Shown: positions 16,360-25,631 of the stretch, one piece after another
Numbering within the stretch: position 1 is the first letter of the stretch
Layout: every line of letters starts with the position of its first letter
Translations under genes and position numbers: made by a program
Source of the DNA: CBDFKV01 sp965249035
GTDB taxonomy: Bacteria; Pseudomonadota; Gammaproteobacteria; Arenicellales; Poriferihabitantaceae
Assembly (NCBI GenBank): GCA_965249035.1
Contig: CBDFKV010000003.1
Coordinates: forward strand, 1 to 64,000
Direction: 5' to 3'
DNA length: 64,000 nucleotides
Notes under the pieces: generated by a model
The model's database searches: none
What the model saw: only the letters and a program-made list of their open reading frames with translations
What the model was told of the DNA's origin: nothing

Positions 16360-17169
16360 TTAGTTCAACCAGCGCTTACGACGACGGTAGTGTTTAACAT
16401 CACGAAAACTTCTGCGACCTTCGGCGCTGAGCCCGAGGTAAAACTCTTTCACATCTTCATTGTTTTGCAGCTCTTTCGCTGCACCGTCCATCACTACACG
16501 GCCATTTTCTAAAATGTAACCATAAGTAGCGTAACGCAGCGCAACATTGGTGTTTTGTTCTGCCAGTAAAAAGGTCACGCCTTCTTTTTCATTCAGTGCT
16601 TTCACAATTTGGAAGATTTCCTCAACCAATTGCGGGGCTAAACCCATCGACGGTTCATCCAGCAAAATCACCTTTGGCTTTGCCATCAAAGCGCGGCCGA
16701 CGGCGACCATCTGCTGTTCTCCGCCGGAGGTATAGCCGGCCTGGCTTTTACGTCGCTCACGCAGACGCGGGAAATACTCGTATACCAGCTCAAGATCAGC
16801 GGCAACCGCCTTGCGCCCATCTTTACGGGTATAGGCACCGGTCATCAAATTATCTTCTACGGTTAAATGCTCAAAACAGTGCCGTCCTTCCATGACTTGA
16901 ACCACGCCACGCGTCACCATCTCGGCCGGATTGAGGCTTTCGACGCGATCGCCCATAAACTCAATGGAACCTTTAGTCACTTCACCGCGCTCGGAGCGCA
17001 ATAAATTTGAGATCGCTTTGATGGTAGTGGTTTTACCCGCACCATTAGCACCCAGCAAAGCGACAATCCCGCCTTCGGGCACCTCCAGCGATACGCCTTT
17101 TAACACCAATATCACGTGATCATAGATCACCTCGATATTGTTGACGCTTAATACGGTTGTATCAGACAT
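16360..17169 (-). CDS. HAAT ABC transporter ATPase, LivF type (system 2)
   Basis: A 269-residue ATPase with Walker A GANGAGKTT, signature TSGGEQQMVAVGRALM, Walker B VILLDEPSMGLAPQ and the switch region FLLAEQNTNVALRYATYGYILENG. The NGRVVMDGAAKEL tail is LivF-like. A long hairpin separates it from the solute-binding-protein gene of the same operon, and the CoA ligase gene follows 8 nt downstream. With the LivG partner at 20695 it would form the ATPase pair. Confidence 0.93.
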   Translation of the reverse strand: MSDTTVLSVNNIEVIYDHVILVLKGVSLEVPEGGIVALLGANGAGKTTTIKAISNLLRSERGEVTKGSIEFMGDRVESLNPAEMVTRGVVQVMEGRHCFEHLTVEDNLMTGAYTRKDGRKAVAADLELVYEYFPRLRERRKSQAGYTSGGEQQMVAVGRALMAKPKVILLDEPSMGLAPQLVEEIFQIVKALNEKEGVTFLLAEQNTNVALRYATYGYILENGRVVMDGAAKELQNNEDVKEFYLGLSAEGRRSFRDVKHYRRRKRWLN

Positions 17170-17195
17170 AGGAATTTATTTTGGCCTCTCGGCAA

Positions 17196-17226
17196 TGATC
17201 GAGACGGCATCAAACCGTCTCGATCA
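17196..17226. promoter_or_regulatory. Strong hairpin after the solute-binding-protein gene
   Basis: A 12-bp perfect stem (TGATCGAGACGG / CCGTCTCGATCA) with a 7-nt loop starts 11 nt after the stop codon of the system 2 binding protein. No T-run follows on the minus strand. Its position matches the hairpin after the system 1 binding-protein gene, which suggests the same use: protecting the abundant binding-protein message. Confidence 0.65.
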
Positions 17227-17236
17227 AGCCCGTAGA

Positions 17237-18532
17237 CTAGTTACACTCTCGCGGCGTAATGCTGTTTTCAGCCGCATAGGCTGCAGAGTCTTCTGCAATC
17301 AATGGGTCGATGACATCACGGTCAGCGGGAGTGAATTCAGTGATAATTTTCCACTGTTTCGCTGCTGCATCCCATTGCTGAATTGCGCCTAAACCTGGGC
17401 CACCGTGGTTCTCACAGCTGACTTTAATTTCCGGTGCAAATCCGGCCAATCCAAGCTCAGCCAAACGCTCTTTAGTCACCACTAACGACTCCATACCATT
17501 GCGCATATCACCGGAAGTGATATCTTTATTACCACTCATTGTCTGCGCGGTGGCCGCAGCTTCTGCTGCCAGCATCGCTGCATACATGCCGCGGTTGTAA
17601 AGAGCAGTGCCCAGCTTGGTGCCGTCACCTGCGGCTTTCCCAGCATCAACCACGTACTTTTTCAAGTCGTCATAGATGGGGTAATCAGAGCCAACACCAT
17701 GAAAAGTAACCGCCTTATAGCCATTGGCGCCATCGCCCGCTGGCAACACGTCATTTTCAGAGCCTGACCACCAGACGCCAATAAAATGATCCATTGGGTA
17801 GCGGATATTAGCCGCCTCTTTGATCGCCACCTGGTTCATCACACCCCAGCCCCACATCATGACGTAATCCGGGCGTTCACGACGGATTTGCAACCATTGT
17901 GATTTTTGCTCTTGGCCCGGATGATCAACCGCTAATAGTGTCAACTCATAGCCATGCTTTTTTGCCAACTCTTCGAGCGTGCGGATCGGCTCTTTACCGT
18001 AAGCGGAGTTGTGATACACCAAGGCAATTTTCTTGCCTTTGACGTCACCACCTTCTTGGTCAACAATGTGCTTAATGATGATTGAAGCAGCATCCCAATA
18101 GTTGCCCGGGTAGTTGAAAACATGGCTGAATACTTTCCCGTTGGCAGCCGAGGTGCGGCCATATCCCATTGAATGCAAAGGAATATCATCTGCAGTCACT
18201 TTAGGAATTAACTGGTAGGTAATACCGGTAGACAACGGCTGATAAATCAAGGCGCCATCACCCTTGGTGGCTTCGTAACACTCCACCCCTTTTTGTGTGT
18301 TGTAAGCTGTTTCGCACTCTGGTGTTTTCGTCATGACACCACCGATACCGCCATCGCGTTCATTCAGCAAGGTGAAATAATCGGCATAGCCATCGGCAAA
18401 TTCTGTACCGTTTGGACCATAAGGGCCGGTTCGATAACTCAGCATGGGAAAGCTTAGATCGCCATAAGAAGGCAAAGCACCCAGCATGGTTGCAGCTGCC
18501 AACACGGCAGCGGTTAATTTGATTTTTTTCAT
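17237..18532 (-). CDS. HAAT-type solute-binding protein (system 2)
   Basis: A 431-residue exported protein with a signal peptide (MKKIKLTAAVLAAATMLGALPSYG) and a type I binding fold: FPMLSYRTGPYGPNGTEFADGYADYF, VKGKKIALVYHNSAYGKEP and PDYVMMWGWGVMNQVAIKEA. The last motif and the length are typical of binding proteins that sit beside CoA ligases and fit a carboxylic-acid ligand rather than leucine. Two cysteine pairs (PECETAYNTQKGVECYE and CENHGG...PREC) may form disulfides. An AGGAGA-type site precedes the ATG. Confidence 0.92.
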   Translation of the reverse strand: MKKIKLTAAVLAAATMLGALPSYGDLSFPMLSYRTGPYGPNGTEFADGYADYFTLLNERDGGIGGVMTKTPECETAYNTQKGVECYEATKGDGALIYQPLSTGITYQLIPKVTADDIPLHSMGYGRTSAANGKVFSHVFNYPGNYWDAASIIIKHIVDQEGGDVKGKKIALVYHNSAYGKEPIRTLEELAKKHGYELTLLAVDHPGQEQKSQWLQIRRERPDYVMMWGWGVMNQVAIKEAANIRYPMDHFIGVWWSGSENDVLPAGDGANGYKAVTFHGVGSDYPIYDDLKKYVVDAGKAAGDGTKLGTALYNRGMYAAMLAAEAAATAQTMSGNKDITSGDMRNGMESLVVTKERLAELGLAGFAPEIKVSCENHGGPGLGAIQQWDAAAKQWKIITEFTPADRDVIDPLIAEDSAAYAAENSITPRECN

Positions 18533-18578
18533 CTCATCTCCTCAATGTTATGTGTGAAAAAGGTATTAATGCGAGTCA

Positions 18579-19655
18579 CTAATGTGGAAAAGGCCAAAGC
18601 CTTAGCTTCTCTTTAGTAATTCGCCAAAGTTGGGCAAACCCGTGTGGTTCCACCACCAGAAAAAACATAATCAAAGCGCCGATCAATAGCAATTCAATAT
18701 GAGCGGCCAAATCAGCCGGCCAACCAAAGCCACCGACCATGATATTTTTGAGCAATACCGGCACCATCACCATAAATGCCGCGCCAAGAAATGACCCCAA
18801 GATGCTGCCTAAGCCACCAATGATGATCATGAATAGCACCAGGAATGATTTATCGATACCAAATGCTTCGGTCGGCTCGACCGAACCCAGATAGACCAGA
18901 AACAATAGTGCGCCAGACACACCAATATAAAAAGAGCTGACCGCGAATGCTGATAGCTTGGTGTATAAGGGCGGCACCCCAATAATTTCTGCGGCGATAT
19001 CCATGTCACGAATCGCCATCCAAGAGCGGCCAATACGCCCGCGGGTTAGATTTTTAGCGGCAAATGCAAACACGGTGACGATCGACAAGCAGAATAAGTA
19101 GGTAGCCCAAGGTGCGGCATTGGGGCCAGTGATGACTATGCCGAAAAAGCTGCGCTCAGATATTGCGATCATGCCGGTTGCAGAATGATTATAAAACCAC
19201 GGTACTTTGTTGAACAGCCACACCAGAAAAAACTGCGAAGCCAAGGTGGCGACCGCCAAATAAAAGCCTTTTATCCGTAGGCTAGGCACACCAAAAAGAA
19301 TGCCGACCATCGCGGTGATCCCGCCTGCGAGCACGATCACAATTAACAAATTAAGCTCTGGGAATGCAGTGGCGAGTTTGAACGACGCATAGGCACCAAC
19401 AGCCATAAAACCGCCCGTACCGAGGCTCAATTGGCCGCAATAACCCGTCAATATATTCAAGCCCAAGGCGGCCATTGACCACACCAGAAACGGCAACAAT
19501 ACGGACTTTTCCCAGTAATCGTTGATCAAAAATGGCACCACCAAAAAGGCAACCGCCAACACCACCCAGAACGCCCAACGATCCAGCGCTAATGGGAAGA
19601 TTTGCTGGTCTTTGGCATAGGAGGTTTTAAAGTCACCTGCTTCGCGGTAAAACAT
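18579..19655 (-). CDS. HAAT ABC transporter permease, LivM type (system 2)
   Basis: A 358-residue permease with about nine hydrophobic segments. LivM motifs are ALGLNILTGYCGQLSLGTGGFMAVGAYASF, RGRIGRSWMAIRDMDIAAEIIGVPPLYTKLSAFAVSSFY (coupling loop) and MIIIGGLGSILGSFLGAAFM. The N-terminal 30 residues are cytoplasmic and polar. It sits between the LivH-type gene and the binding-protein gene in a single operon with 10-46 nt gaps. Confidence 0.93.
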   Translation of the reverse strand: MFYREAGDFKTSYAKDQQIFPLALDRWAFWVVLAVAFLVVPFLINDYWEKSVLLPFLVWSMAALGLNILTGYCGQLSLGTGGFMAVGAYASFKLATAFPELNLLIVIVLAGGITAMVGILFGVPSLRIKGFYLAVATLASQFFLVWLFNKVPWFYNHSATGMIAISERSFFGIVITGPNAAPWATYLFCLSIVTVFAFAAKNLTRGRIGRSWMAIRDMDIAAEIIGVPPLYTKLSAFAVSSFYIGVSGALLFLVYLGSVEPTEAFGIDKSFLVLFMIIIGGLGSILGSFLGAAFMVMVPVLLKNIMVGGFGWPADLAAHIELLLIGALIMFFLVVEPHGFAQLWRITKEKLRLWPFPH

Positions 19656-19665
19656 AGTATTACTC

Positions 19666-20676
19666 CTATACTCGCTCGATTATTTTCTCGCCGAACAGCC
19701 CTTGCGGCCTGAACAACAAAAAGGCAAGCGCTAATACGTAGGCAAACCAATTCTCGGTTGCGCCACCAATCATCGGGCCGATGCTGTATTCAAACAGCTT
19801 TTCACCAACACCAATAATCAAACCACCTACAATCGCTCCTGGAATCGAGGTAAAGCCCCCCAATATCAGCACTGGCAAGGCTTTCAAGGCGATCAATGCC
19901 AGCGAGAACTGCACGCCTGACTTTGAGCCCCACATAATGCCCGCCACCAGTGCGACCACACCGGCAATTGACCAAACGATCACCCAAATGGTTCGTAGTG
20001 ATATACCAACGGTCATCGCCGCCTGATGGTCATCCGCCACCGCTCTCAGCGCCCGGCCGATGCGTGTGTATTGCGAAAACAGGGTCAGCGCGATCACTAG
20101 CACAATGGCAATACCCGCAGCCCAGACGTCGAGTACATCGACATACATGCCGTAATATTCAGTCCCAGCAGCAGCCCAAGTTCGGGTGACGTCTTCCCAC
20201 CAAAATGAGCCGCCTGAAGGCAAGCCAACGTCCAGGGCTTTAATGTCCGCGCCCCACATCAAGTCACCAAAACCTTCCATAAAATAGGCCAAGCCGATGG
20301 TGGTCATGAACAAGATAATCGGCGCTTGATTGACCATATGCTTGAGCACAACGCGCTCGAAGATCCAGGCAAAGGCAATCATGACAACTACCGTTAAAGC
20401 AATTGCCAAAAAGGTGGGCAAGCCATTACCCCAGTTGTGAAGTTGCGTGCCAAAAATGGCGTTAATCAAATGCGAAAAGGGTACTTGTCCGGTTTGAAAC
20501 CCAACCAGCGTCAAAGCTGCAAACAAAGCCATCACGCCTTGAGCGTAGTTGAAAATGCCGGATGCTTTAAAAATTAGCACAAAACCCAGCGCGACCAGTG
20601 AATACATCACGCCCGCCATCAAGCCATTTAGGATAACTTCGATAATATTAAGCAGCGTGACGCTCACTGGAAACAC
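19666..20676 (-). CDS. HAAT ABC transporter permease, LivH type (system 2)
   Basis: A 336-residue permease. LivH motifs: MAGVMYSLVALGFVLIFKASGIFNYAQGVMALFAA, TRIGRALRAVADDHQAAMTVGISLRTI and LILGGFTSIPGAIVGGLIIGVGEKLFE. A periplasmic insertion (ALDVGLPSGGSFWWEDVTRTWAAAGTEYYGMYVD) makes it longer than typical LivH. It is followed 10 nt later by the LivM partner. Confidence 0.93.
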   Translation of the reverse strand: MFPVSVTLLNIIEVILNGLMAGVMYSLVALGFVLIFKASGIFNYAQGVMALFAALTLVGFQTGQVPFSHLINAIFGTQLHNWGNGLPTFLAIALTVVVMIAFAWIFERVVLKHMVNQAPIILFMTTIGLAYFMEGFGDLMWGADIKALDVGLPSGGSFWWEDVTRTWAAAGTEYYGMYVDVLDVWAAGIAIVLVIALTLFSQYTRIGRALRAVADDHQAAMTVGISLRTIWVIVWSIAGVVALVAGIMWGSKSGVQFSLALIALKALPVLILGGFTSIPGAIVGGLIIGVGEKLFEYSIGPMIGGATENWFAYVLALAFLLFRPQGLFGEKIIERV

Positions 20677-20694
20677 CTCCGTAAATACGCGCGA

Positions 20695-21498
20695 TCAGTC
20701 ATGACTCACCCCCAGATAGGCTTCGATTACTTTGGGATTATTACGGACTTCATCGGGCGTACCATCGGCCAACTTACAGCCATAATCCAATACCACGACG
20801 CGGTCAGATAAGTCCATCACTACGCCCATGTCGTGCTCAATCAAAACAATGGTGGTGCCAAATTCTTGGTTCATATCAATGATAAAACGACTCATGTCCT
20901 CTTTTTCTTCGAGATTCATGCCCGCCATCGGCTCATCCAGCAACAACAGCGGCGCGTCTGCCGCCAATGCTCGCCCTAACTCGACCCGCTTTTGCAGGCC
21001 ATATGGCAAACGGCCGACCGGCGTTTTACGAATCGCCTGAATCTCCAGGAAATCAATGACTTCTTCGACCCGCTCGCGATGTTCAAGCTCCTCTTGCTCG
21101 GCCGGGCCTTTCCACAATGCCTGCCAAAACAGGTTCTTTTTCATGTGGTTGATCCGCCCGGTCATCAGGTTATCGATCGTCGTCATGCCCTTGAACAAAG
21201 CAATATTTTGAAAAGTGCGGGCGATGCCCTGACGCGAGACTTGATAAGGCTTCATCGGCGGGCGACGTTTGCCTTTAAACCAAACCTCACCTTCCTGCGG
21301 ATTATAAAAGCCGCTGATGACATTCAGCATCGAGCTTTTGCCGGCACCGTTAGGGCCAATAATCGCGCGTATCTCGCCTTCGCGAATATCAAAGCTGATA
21401 TCAGTCAACGCTTTGACGCCACCAAACGATAGGGAAATATTCTTAAGCTCCAATACCGGCGTCACGTCAGTTTCGTTCACTTTAAGTGCCTCCGCCAT
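20695..21498 (-). CDS. HAAT ABC transporter ATPase, LivG type (system 2)
   Basis: A 267-residue ATPase with Walker A GPNGAGKSS, LPYGLQKRVELGRALA as signature, Walker B LLLLDEPMAGMN and IVLIEHDMGVVMDLSDRVVVLDYG. The C-terminal NPKVIEAYLG is LivG-like. The signature has LPYGLQK instead of LSGGQ, a common variant for this subgroup that travels with acyl-CoA synthetases. The acyl-CoA synthetase gene ends 4 nt upstream. Confidence 0.93.
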   Translation of the reverse strand: MAEALKVNETDVTPVLELKNISLSFGGVKALTDISFDIREGEIRAIIGPNGAGKSSMLNVISGFYNPQEGEVWFKGKRRPPMKPYQVSRQGIARTFQNIALFKGMTTIDNLMTGRINHMKKNLFWQALWKGPAEQEELEHRERVEEVIDFLEIQAIRKTPVGRLPYGLQKRVELGRALAADAPLLLLDEPMAGMNLEEKEDMSRFIIDMNQEFGTTIVLIEHDMGVVMDLSDRVVVLDYGCKLADGTPDEVRNNPKVIEAYLGVSHD

Positions 21499-21502
21499 GG
21501 TA

Positions 21503-23482
21503 TTAGCTCGCCTCCGGTCGGGGTTCGAAGGTTTGAACGTCGCGAATTTTTAAATCACCCTCAATCGCGCCTTTACGACCGTCTTCAAACGTCACCTCTG
21601 TGCTGATGAAACAATGCTCTTTACCGGAATACAAGGCATCAATCAGCACTTTGTATTTTTCTTCGATAATGGCGCGGCGAACTTTTCGCGTGCGGGTGAG
21701 TTCTCCATCGTCCGCATCCAGCTCTTTGTGCAAGATCAAAAAGCGGCTGATTTGCGAGCCCGACAAGTGCTGGTCTGATGCCAGATCTTGGTTTACCTTC
21801 TCGATGTTTTCCAACACCATGGTGTTGACCGACTCGTGCCCCGCTAATTCTTGGTAGCTGGCGTACGGTATATTATTTCGCTCTGCCCAATTACCAACAG
21901 CTTCTAAGTCAATATTGATAAAGGCAGTGACCGTATCGCGGCCATCGCCAAACGCTACGGCTTCTTTAATTTGGGTAAAAAACTTGAGCCGATTCTCAAT
22001 ATATTTGGGTGCAAACATCGCACCATCATTCAAATGGCCCACGTCTTTAGCACGATCTATAATTTTCAGGTGGCCACGCTTGGTGAAAAACCCCGCATCA
22101 CCCGTGTGCACCCAGCCTTTTTTGGTTTTAGTCTCAGCTGTTGCTTCGGGGTTTTTGTAATACTCCAAAAATACGCCCGGCCCACGATAAATCACTTCAT
22201 CGTCGTCAGCGATTTTGACTTCCACATCCGGTGCAGGGATACCGACGGTGTCAGGGTAAACCTCACCATCAGGTTGGATCGTTATATAAACCGTCGCTTC
22301 GGTCTGGCCGTAAAGCTGTTTGACATTGATACCCAGTGAACGGAAAAAATCGAAAATCTCTGGGCCAATGGCCTCTCCAGCAGTATACGCCACCCGGATT
22401 CTGCTTAAGCCCAAGGTGTTTTTAAGCGGCCCATAAACCAGCAAATTGCCGAGCCAGTGCTTAAGGCGATTGCCCACCGATACACTGTCGCCATTAACCA
22501 GGGCAACACCCGTCTCTTTCGCGAACGCCATAAAGTAGTGATACAGCTTTTGCTTCATCTTACTGGCGTCTTCCATACGAATACTGACGCTGGTCAGCAT
22601 ATTTTCGAAAATACGCGGCGGTGCAAAGTAATAGGTTGGGCCAATTTCACGCATATCAGTCGCAACCGTCGATTCTTCCTCGGGGCAGTTGACGCAATAG
22701 CCCGCGACGTAGGTTTGTGCGTACGAAAAGATATGGTCGCCGACCCAAGCCAGTGGCAAATACGACAGCACTTCTTCGTCGGCGCTAATGTTATCCAGCG
22801 CAACCGTATTGCGGGCAGTAATCAGAATATTGTCGTTGGTGAGCACCACGCCTTTGGGCTTGCCAGTAGTGCCAGAGGTATACAAGAAAATGCTGATGTC
22901 GCTGCCTTTGCTCTTGCTGATTTCGTCATCCATAAAGCTAGGATTAGCTTGGGCAAATTCGCGGCCTTGCGCTTGGATTATTTCAAAACTGTGCAGATGA
23001 TCGTGGTCGTAGTCGCGTAGGCCGCGGGAATCATCAAAAATAATTTGGTCCAGATCCGGGCAATCAGGCTGAATTTCCATCACCTTGTCAACCTGCTCTT
23101 GATCTTCAACCAACATGAAGTGTACACCGGCATGATTGAGAACATATTGCAGCTCTTCGGCGACCGAATCCTTATAAACCGGCACCGGAATCCCACCTAA
23201 ACACTGCGCGGCACACATACCCCAATACAGCTGCGGGCGGTTGGCACCGATAATTCCTAGTTTATCTCCGCGCTTGAATCCCATCGCTGCCAAGCCATTG
23301 GCAAACGCGAAGATTTCTTCTTTCATCTCGGCCCAAGTCCAGGCTTGCCAAATCCCATACTCTTTTTCGCGCATGGCGGTACGATCACCACGCACCGCGG
23401 CGTGGTGCAGCAAAAGCGCTGGCACGCTTTCTGCATTGGCTATATTATCGTCAAAGACAGACGGCTTGTTGGCAGCTTGCAC
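21503..23482 (-). CDS. Long-chain acyl-CoA synthetase (AMP-forming)
   Basis: A 659-residue adenylate-forming enzyme. The P-loop motif IFLYTSGTTGKPKGVVLTN, the GQTEAT segment with adenine contacts, WVHTGDAGFF and IIDRAKDVGHLNDG are all present. The length and the YKDSVAEELQYVLNHAG-type linker match long-chain synthetases of the FadD15/bubblegum kind. It is the first gene of the second importer operon (synthetase-G-H-M-binding protein-F-PaaK-CaiB-hydratase), so activation is probably coupled to import. The substrate may be a long or branched or aryl-aliphatic acid. Confidence 0.9.
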   Translation of the reverse strand: MQAANKPSVFDDNIANAESVPALLLHHAAVRGDRTAMREKEYGIWQAWTWAEMKEEIFAFANGLAAMGFKRGDKLGIIGANRPQLYWGMCAAQCLGGIPVPVYKDSVAEELQYVLNHAGVHFMLVEDQEQVDKVMEIQPDCPDLDQIIFDDSRGLRDYDHDHLHSFEIIQAQGREFAQANPSFMDDEISKSKGSDISIFLYTSGTTGKPKGVVLTNDNILITARNTVALDNISADEEVLSYLPLAWVGDHIFSYAQTYVAGYCVNCPEEESTVATDMREIGPTYYFAPPRIFENMLTSVSIRMEDASKMKQKLYHYFMAFAKETGVALVNGDSVSVGNRLKHWLGNLLVYGPLKNTLGLSRIRVAYTAGEAIGPEIFDFFRSLGINVKQLYGQTEATVYITIQPDGEVYPDTVGIPAPDVEVKIADDDEVIYRGPGVFLEYYKNPEATAETKTKKGWVHTGDAGFFTKRGHLKIIDRAKDVGHLNDGAMFAPKYIENRLKFFTQIKEAVAFGDGRDTVTAFINIDLEAVGNWAERNNIPYASYQELAGHESVNTMVLENIEKVNQDLASDQHLSGSQISRFLILHKELDADDGELTRTRKVRRAIIEEKYKVLIDALYSGKEHCFISTEVTFEDGRKGAIEGDLKIRDVQTFEPRPEAS

Positions 23483-23627
23483 CGATCCTCCAGGATTCGT
23501 GTAATTATTGTATGATGTACGCCAGAAGTGGTTCTTCCGATCATATTATTATCTAACGAGCATCATACAAAAGCCGCTCGCAGGCGTCCACTCAAGCACC
23601 CCGGAGATTTGTAACTCTTTTGTAAAA

Positions 23628-25631
23628 ATGACCCGATCGGCACCCAAAGCCTCATTGAATAGCAGCGCTACACTAGGTTCCCACCGTGCAGGTATGGACG
23701 TGGACACGCATGACTGGACCAGGCTAGCGCTCGAATACTTAGATCAAGGTGTCACTGTATTCGACCAAAATCTGCGCCTGGTCGCGTGCAACCATCGGGC
23801 AAAAGAATTACTGGGTTTTCCGGATGATTTGCTTAAACCCGGCACATCGCTTGAAGATATGTTTCGGTTTAATGCCCAACGAGAGGAATACGGCCAAGGT
23901 GATATTGAGAAACTGGTCGCCGAGCGTGTCCAGCTAGCGCAAACCTTCCAACCTCATGTTTTTGAACGCGCACGACCCGATGGCACCGTGATCGAAGTAC
24001 GTGGCAACCCCTTGCCGGACAATGTCGGCTTCGTGACCACCTACTCCGATATTACAGAGCGCAAGCACGCTGAGATATTGCTGGAACAACGGGTCGCAAA
24101 ACGCACACACGCACTGCGAGTTGAAAGTGAAGCGCACCAGAAAACCGCTGAAACCTTGCGCCAAAATGATCAATGGATCCGCCAAATCACTGACGCTGTG
24201 CCGGTTTTAATTGCTTATTTGGATGCCGACCTGAAATATCGCTTCGCCAATAAAATGCACATGCGCTGGTTTCGCTTAAACCCCAATCGGTTACTCAACA
24301 CCAATATATTTGACTTGGTCGAATCTCACAACCGAGCACAGATGAGGCGTGATATTGATGCCGTGCTAAAAGGCGAGATAACCAGCTCTGAATACACCAT
24401 TCATCGACGCGGTAACCATGCACTGGAAGTTGCCATCACCTGCGTGCCACATAAAAATGATCAGGGTGACATCTTGGGTTTTTTCTTTTTGGGCCAAGAT
24501 TTAACCGAGCATAAGTCAACCCAGCGCCAATTAGTCGAGTCACACAAAATGCAGGCTCTGGGGCAGATGACCGGCGGCATCGCTCATGACTTTAATAATC
24601 TGCTGACGATTATTTTGGGTAATTTGTCTTTGCTGAAACTACCTGATGTGGACGAAGCCGAAATCCTTGAAATTGGCCAGACCTGCCGTCAAGCCGCGCG
24701 GCGCGGCAGCGAGCTGATCCAACGACTATTATCGTTTTCCAGACGCCAATCGCTGAACCCTGCACCCACCGACGTCAACACCTTGATTACGGATACTCTG
24801 GTCTTGTTACAGCGCACTCTGGGAGAGCAGATTCAAATCGAGACAGAACTCGACCCACAGGTGCCGTTGGCGTTGATCGACCCCAACCAACTTGAAACCT
24901 GCATCTTTAATTTGGTCTTGAACGCGCGCGATGCCATGCCCAAAGGCGGCACCTTAACCCTCGCCACTGCTGCTAAATCAAGCGCTCAAGGTCACCAGCT
25001 GTTATTACGAGTCACTGACCAAGGCACCGGCATGCGTAAGGACGTGATCGACCGTGCCTTTGAGCCATTTTTCAGCACCAAAGCCAAAGGCGCTGGAACT
25101 GGGCTGGGCTTATCCATGGTGTATGGTTTTGTTAAACAATCGGGGGGGCAAATTGACATTCACTCCAAAGTACAACGAGGCACCACCATCGTTATGCTAT
25201 TACCCGCTTCGGCAACGACCGAGGTAAATGCGGCACCAGCGGTCCAACCAGATATTCATGCAAGTACCAATACATCTCAGGTACTGTTGGTTGAGGATGA
25301 TACCGAGGTACGCAATTTTGTCGAGCGCGCCTTGATACAAAGTGGCTATCAAGTCACCACCGCCAATGATGGCGATAGTGCATTGCCCCTGTTGGACCAA
25401 AAGCAGGAATTTGACCTAGTCATTACGGATATCGTCATGCCCGGCCATACCGATGGCATCGCGCTGATGGAGCACGTGCGTCAGCACCACTCACACACCC
25501 GCGTACTGTGTATGACGGGTTACAGCGAACACATTGAAGCCAAGCTTGATCCCACACTATTGCTACGAAAACCTTTTAGCACCCGCGACTTAGCGCTCAA
25601 AGTCAGTCACTTACTGGATACCCGTGGTTAA
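23628..25631 (+). CDS. Hybrid sensor histidine kinase with two PAS domains and a receiver
   Basis: About 667 residues with no membrane segment, so it senses in the cytoplasm. Order: PAS (about 30-145, VTVFDQNLRLVACNHRAKELLGF...YSDITERKHAE), a short coiled coil, a second PAS (about 175-295, ending FFLGQDLTEHK), a HisKA box with GGIAHDFNNLL (His near 320), an ATPase domain with LNARDAMPKGG, DQGTGM and GLGLSMVYGFVKQSGG, and a C-terminal receiver with LLVEDD, DLVITDIVMPG and LLRKPF. The ATG at 23628 is chosen; an open frame reaches 23508 and a third ATG lies at 23694. It overlaps the next gene, an OmpR-type regulator, by 8 nt. It is divergent from the acyl-CoA synthetase operon and may control it. 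Confidence 0.88.
   Translation: MTRSAPKASLNSSATLGSHRAGMDVDTHDWTRLALEYLDQGVTVFDQNLRLVACNHRAKELLGFPDDLLKPGTSLEDMFRFNAQREEYGQGDIEKLVAERVQLAQTFQPHVFERARPDGTVIEVRGNPLPDNVGFVTTYSDITERKHAEILLEQRVAKRTHALRVESEAHQKTAETLRQNDQWIRQITDAVPVLIAYLDADLKYRFANKMHMRWFRLNPNRLLNTNIFDLVESHNRAQMRRDIDAVLKGEITSSEYTIHRRGNHALEVAITCVPHKNDQGDILGFFFLGQDLTEHKSTQRQLVESHKMQALGQMTGGIAHDFNNLLTIILGNLSLLKLPDVDEAEILEIGQTCRQAARRGSELIQRLLSFSRRQSLNPAPTDVNTLITDTLVLLQRTLGEQIQIETELDPQVPLALIDPNQLETCIFNLVLNARDAMPKGGTLTLATAAKSSAQGHQLLLRVTDQGTGMRKDVIDRAFEPFFSTKAKGAGTGLGLSMVYGFVKQSGGQIDIHSKVQRGTTIVMLLPASATTEVNAAPAVQPDIHASTNTSQVLLVEDDTEVRNFVERALIQSGYQVTTANDGDSALPLLDQKQEFDLVITDIVMPGHTDGIALMEHVRQHHSHTRVLCMTGYSEHIEAKLDPTLLLRKPFSTRDLALKVSHLLDTRG

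Noticed and set aside
22457..23020. A 187-residue plus-strand ORF opposite the acyl-CoA synthetase gene
   Set aside because: Antisense shadow of a conserved gene; no ribosome site and no recognisable domain.
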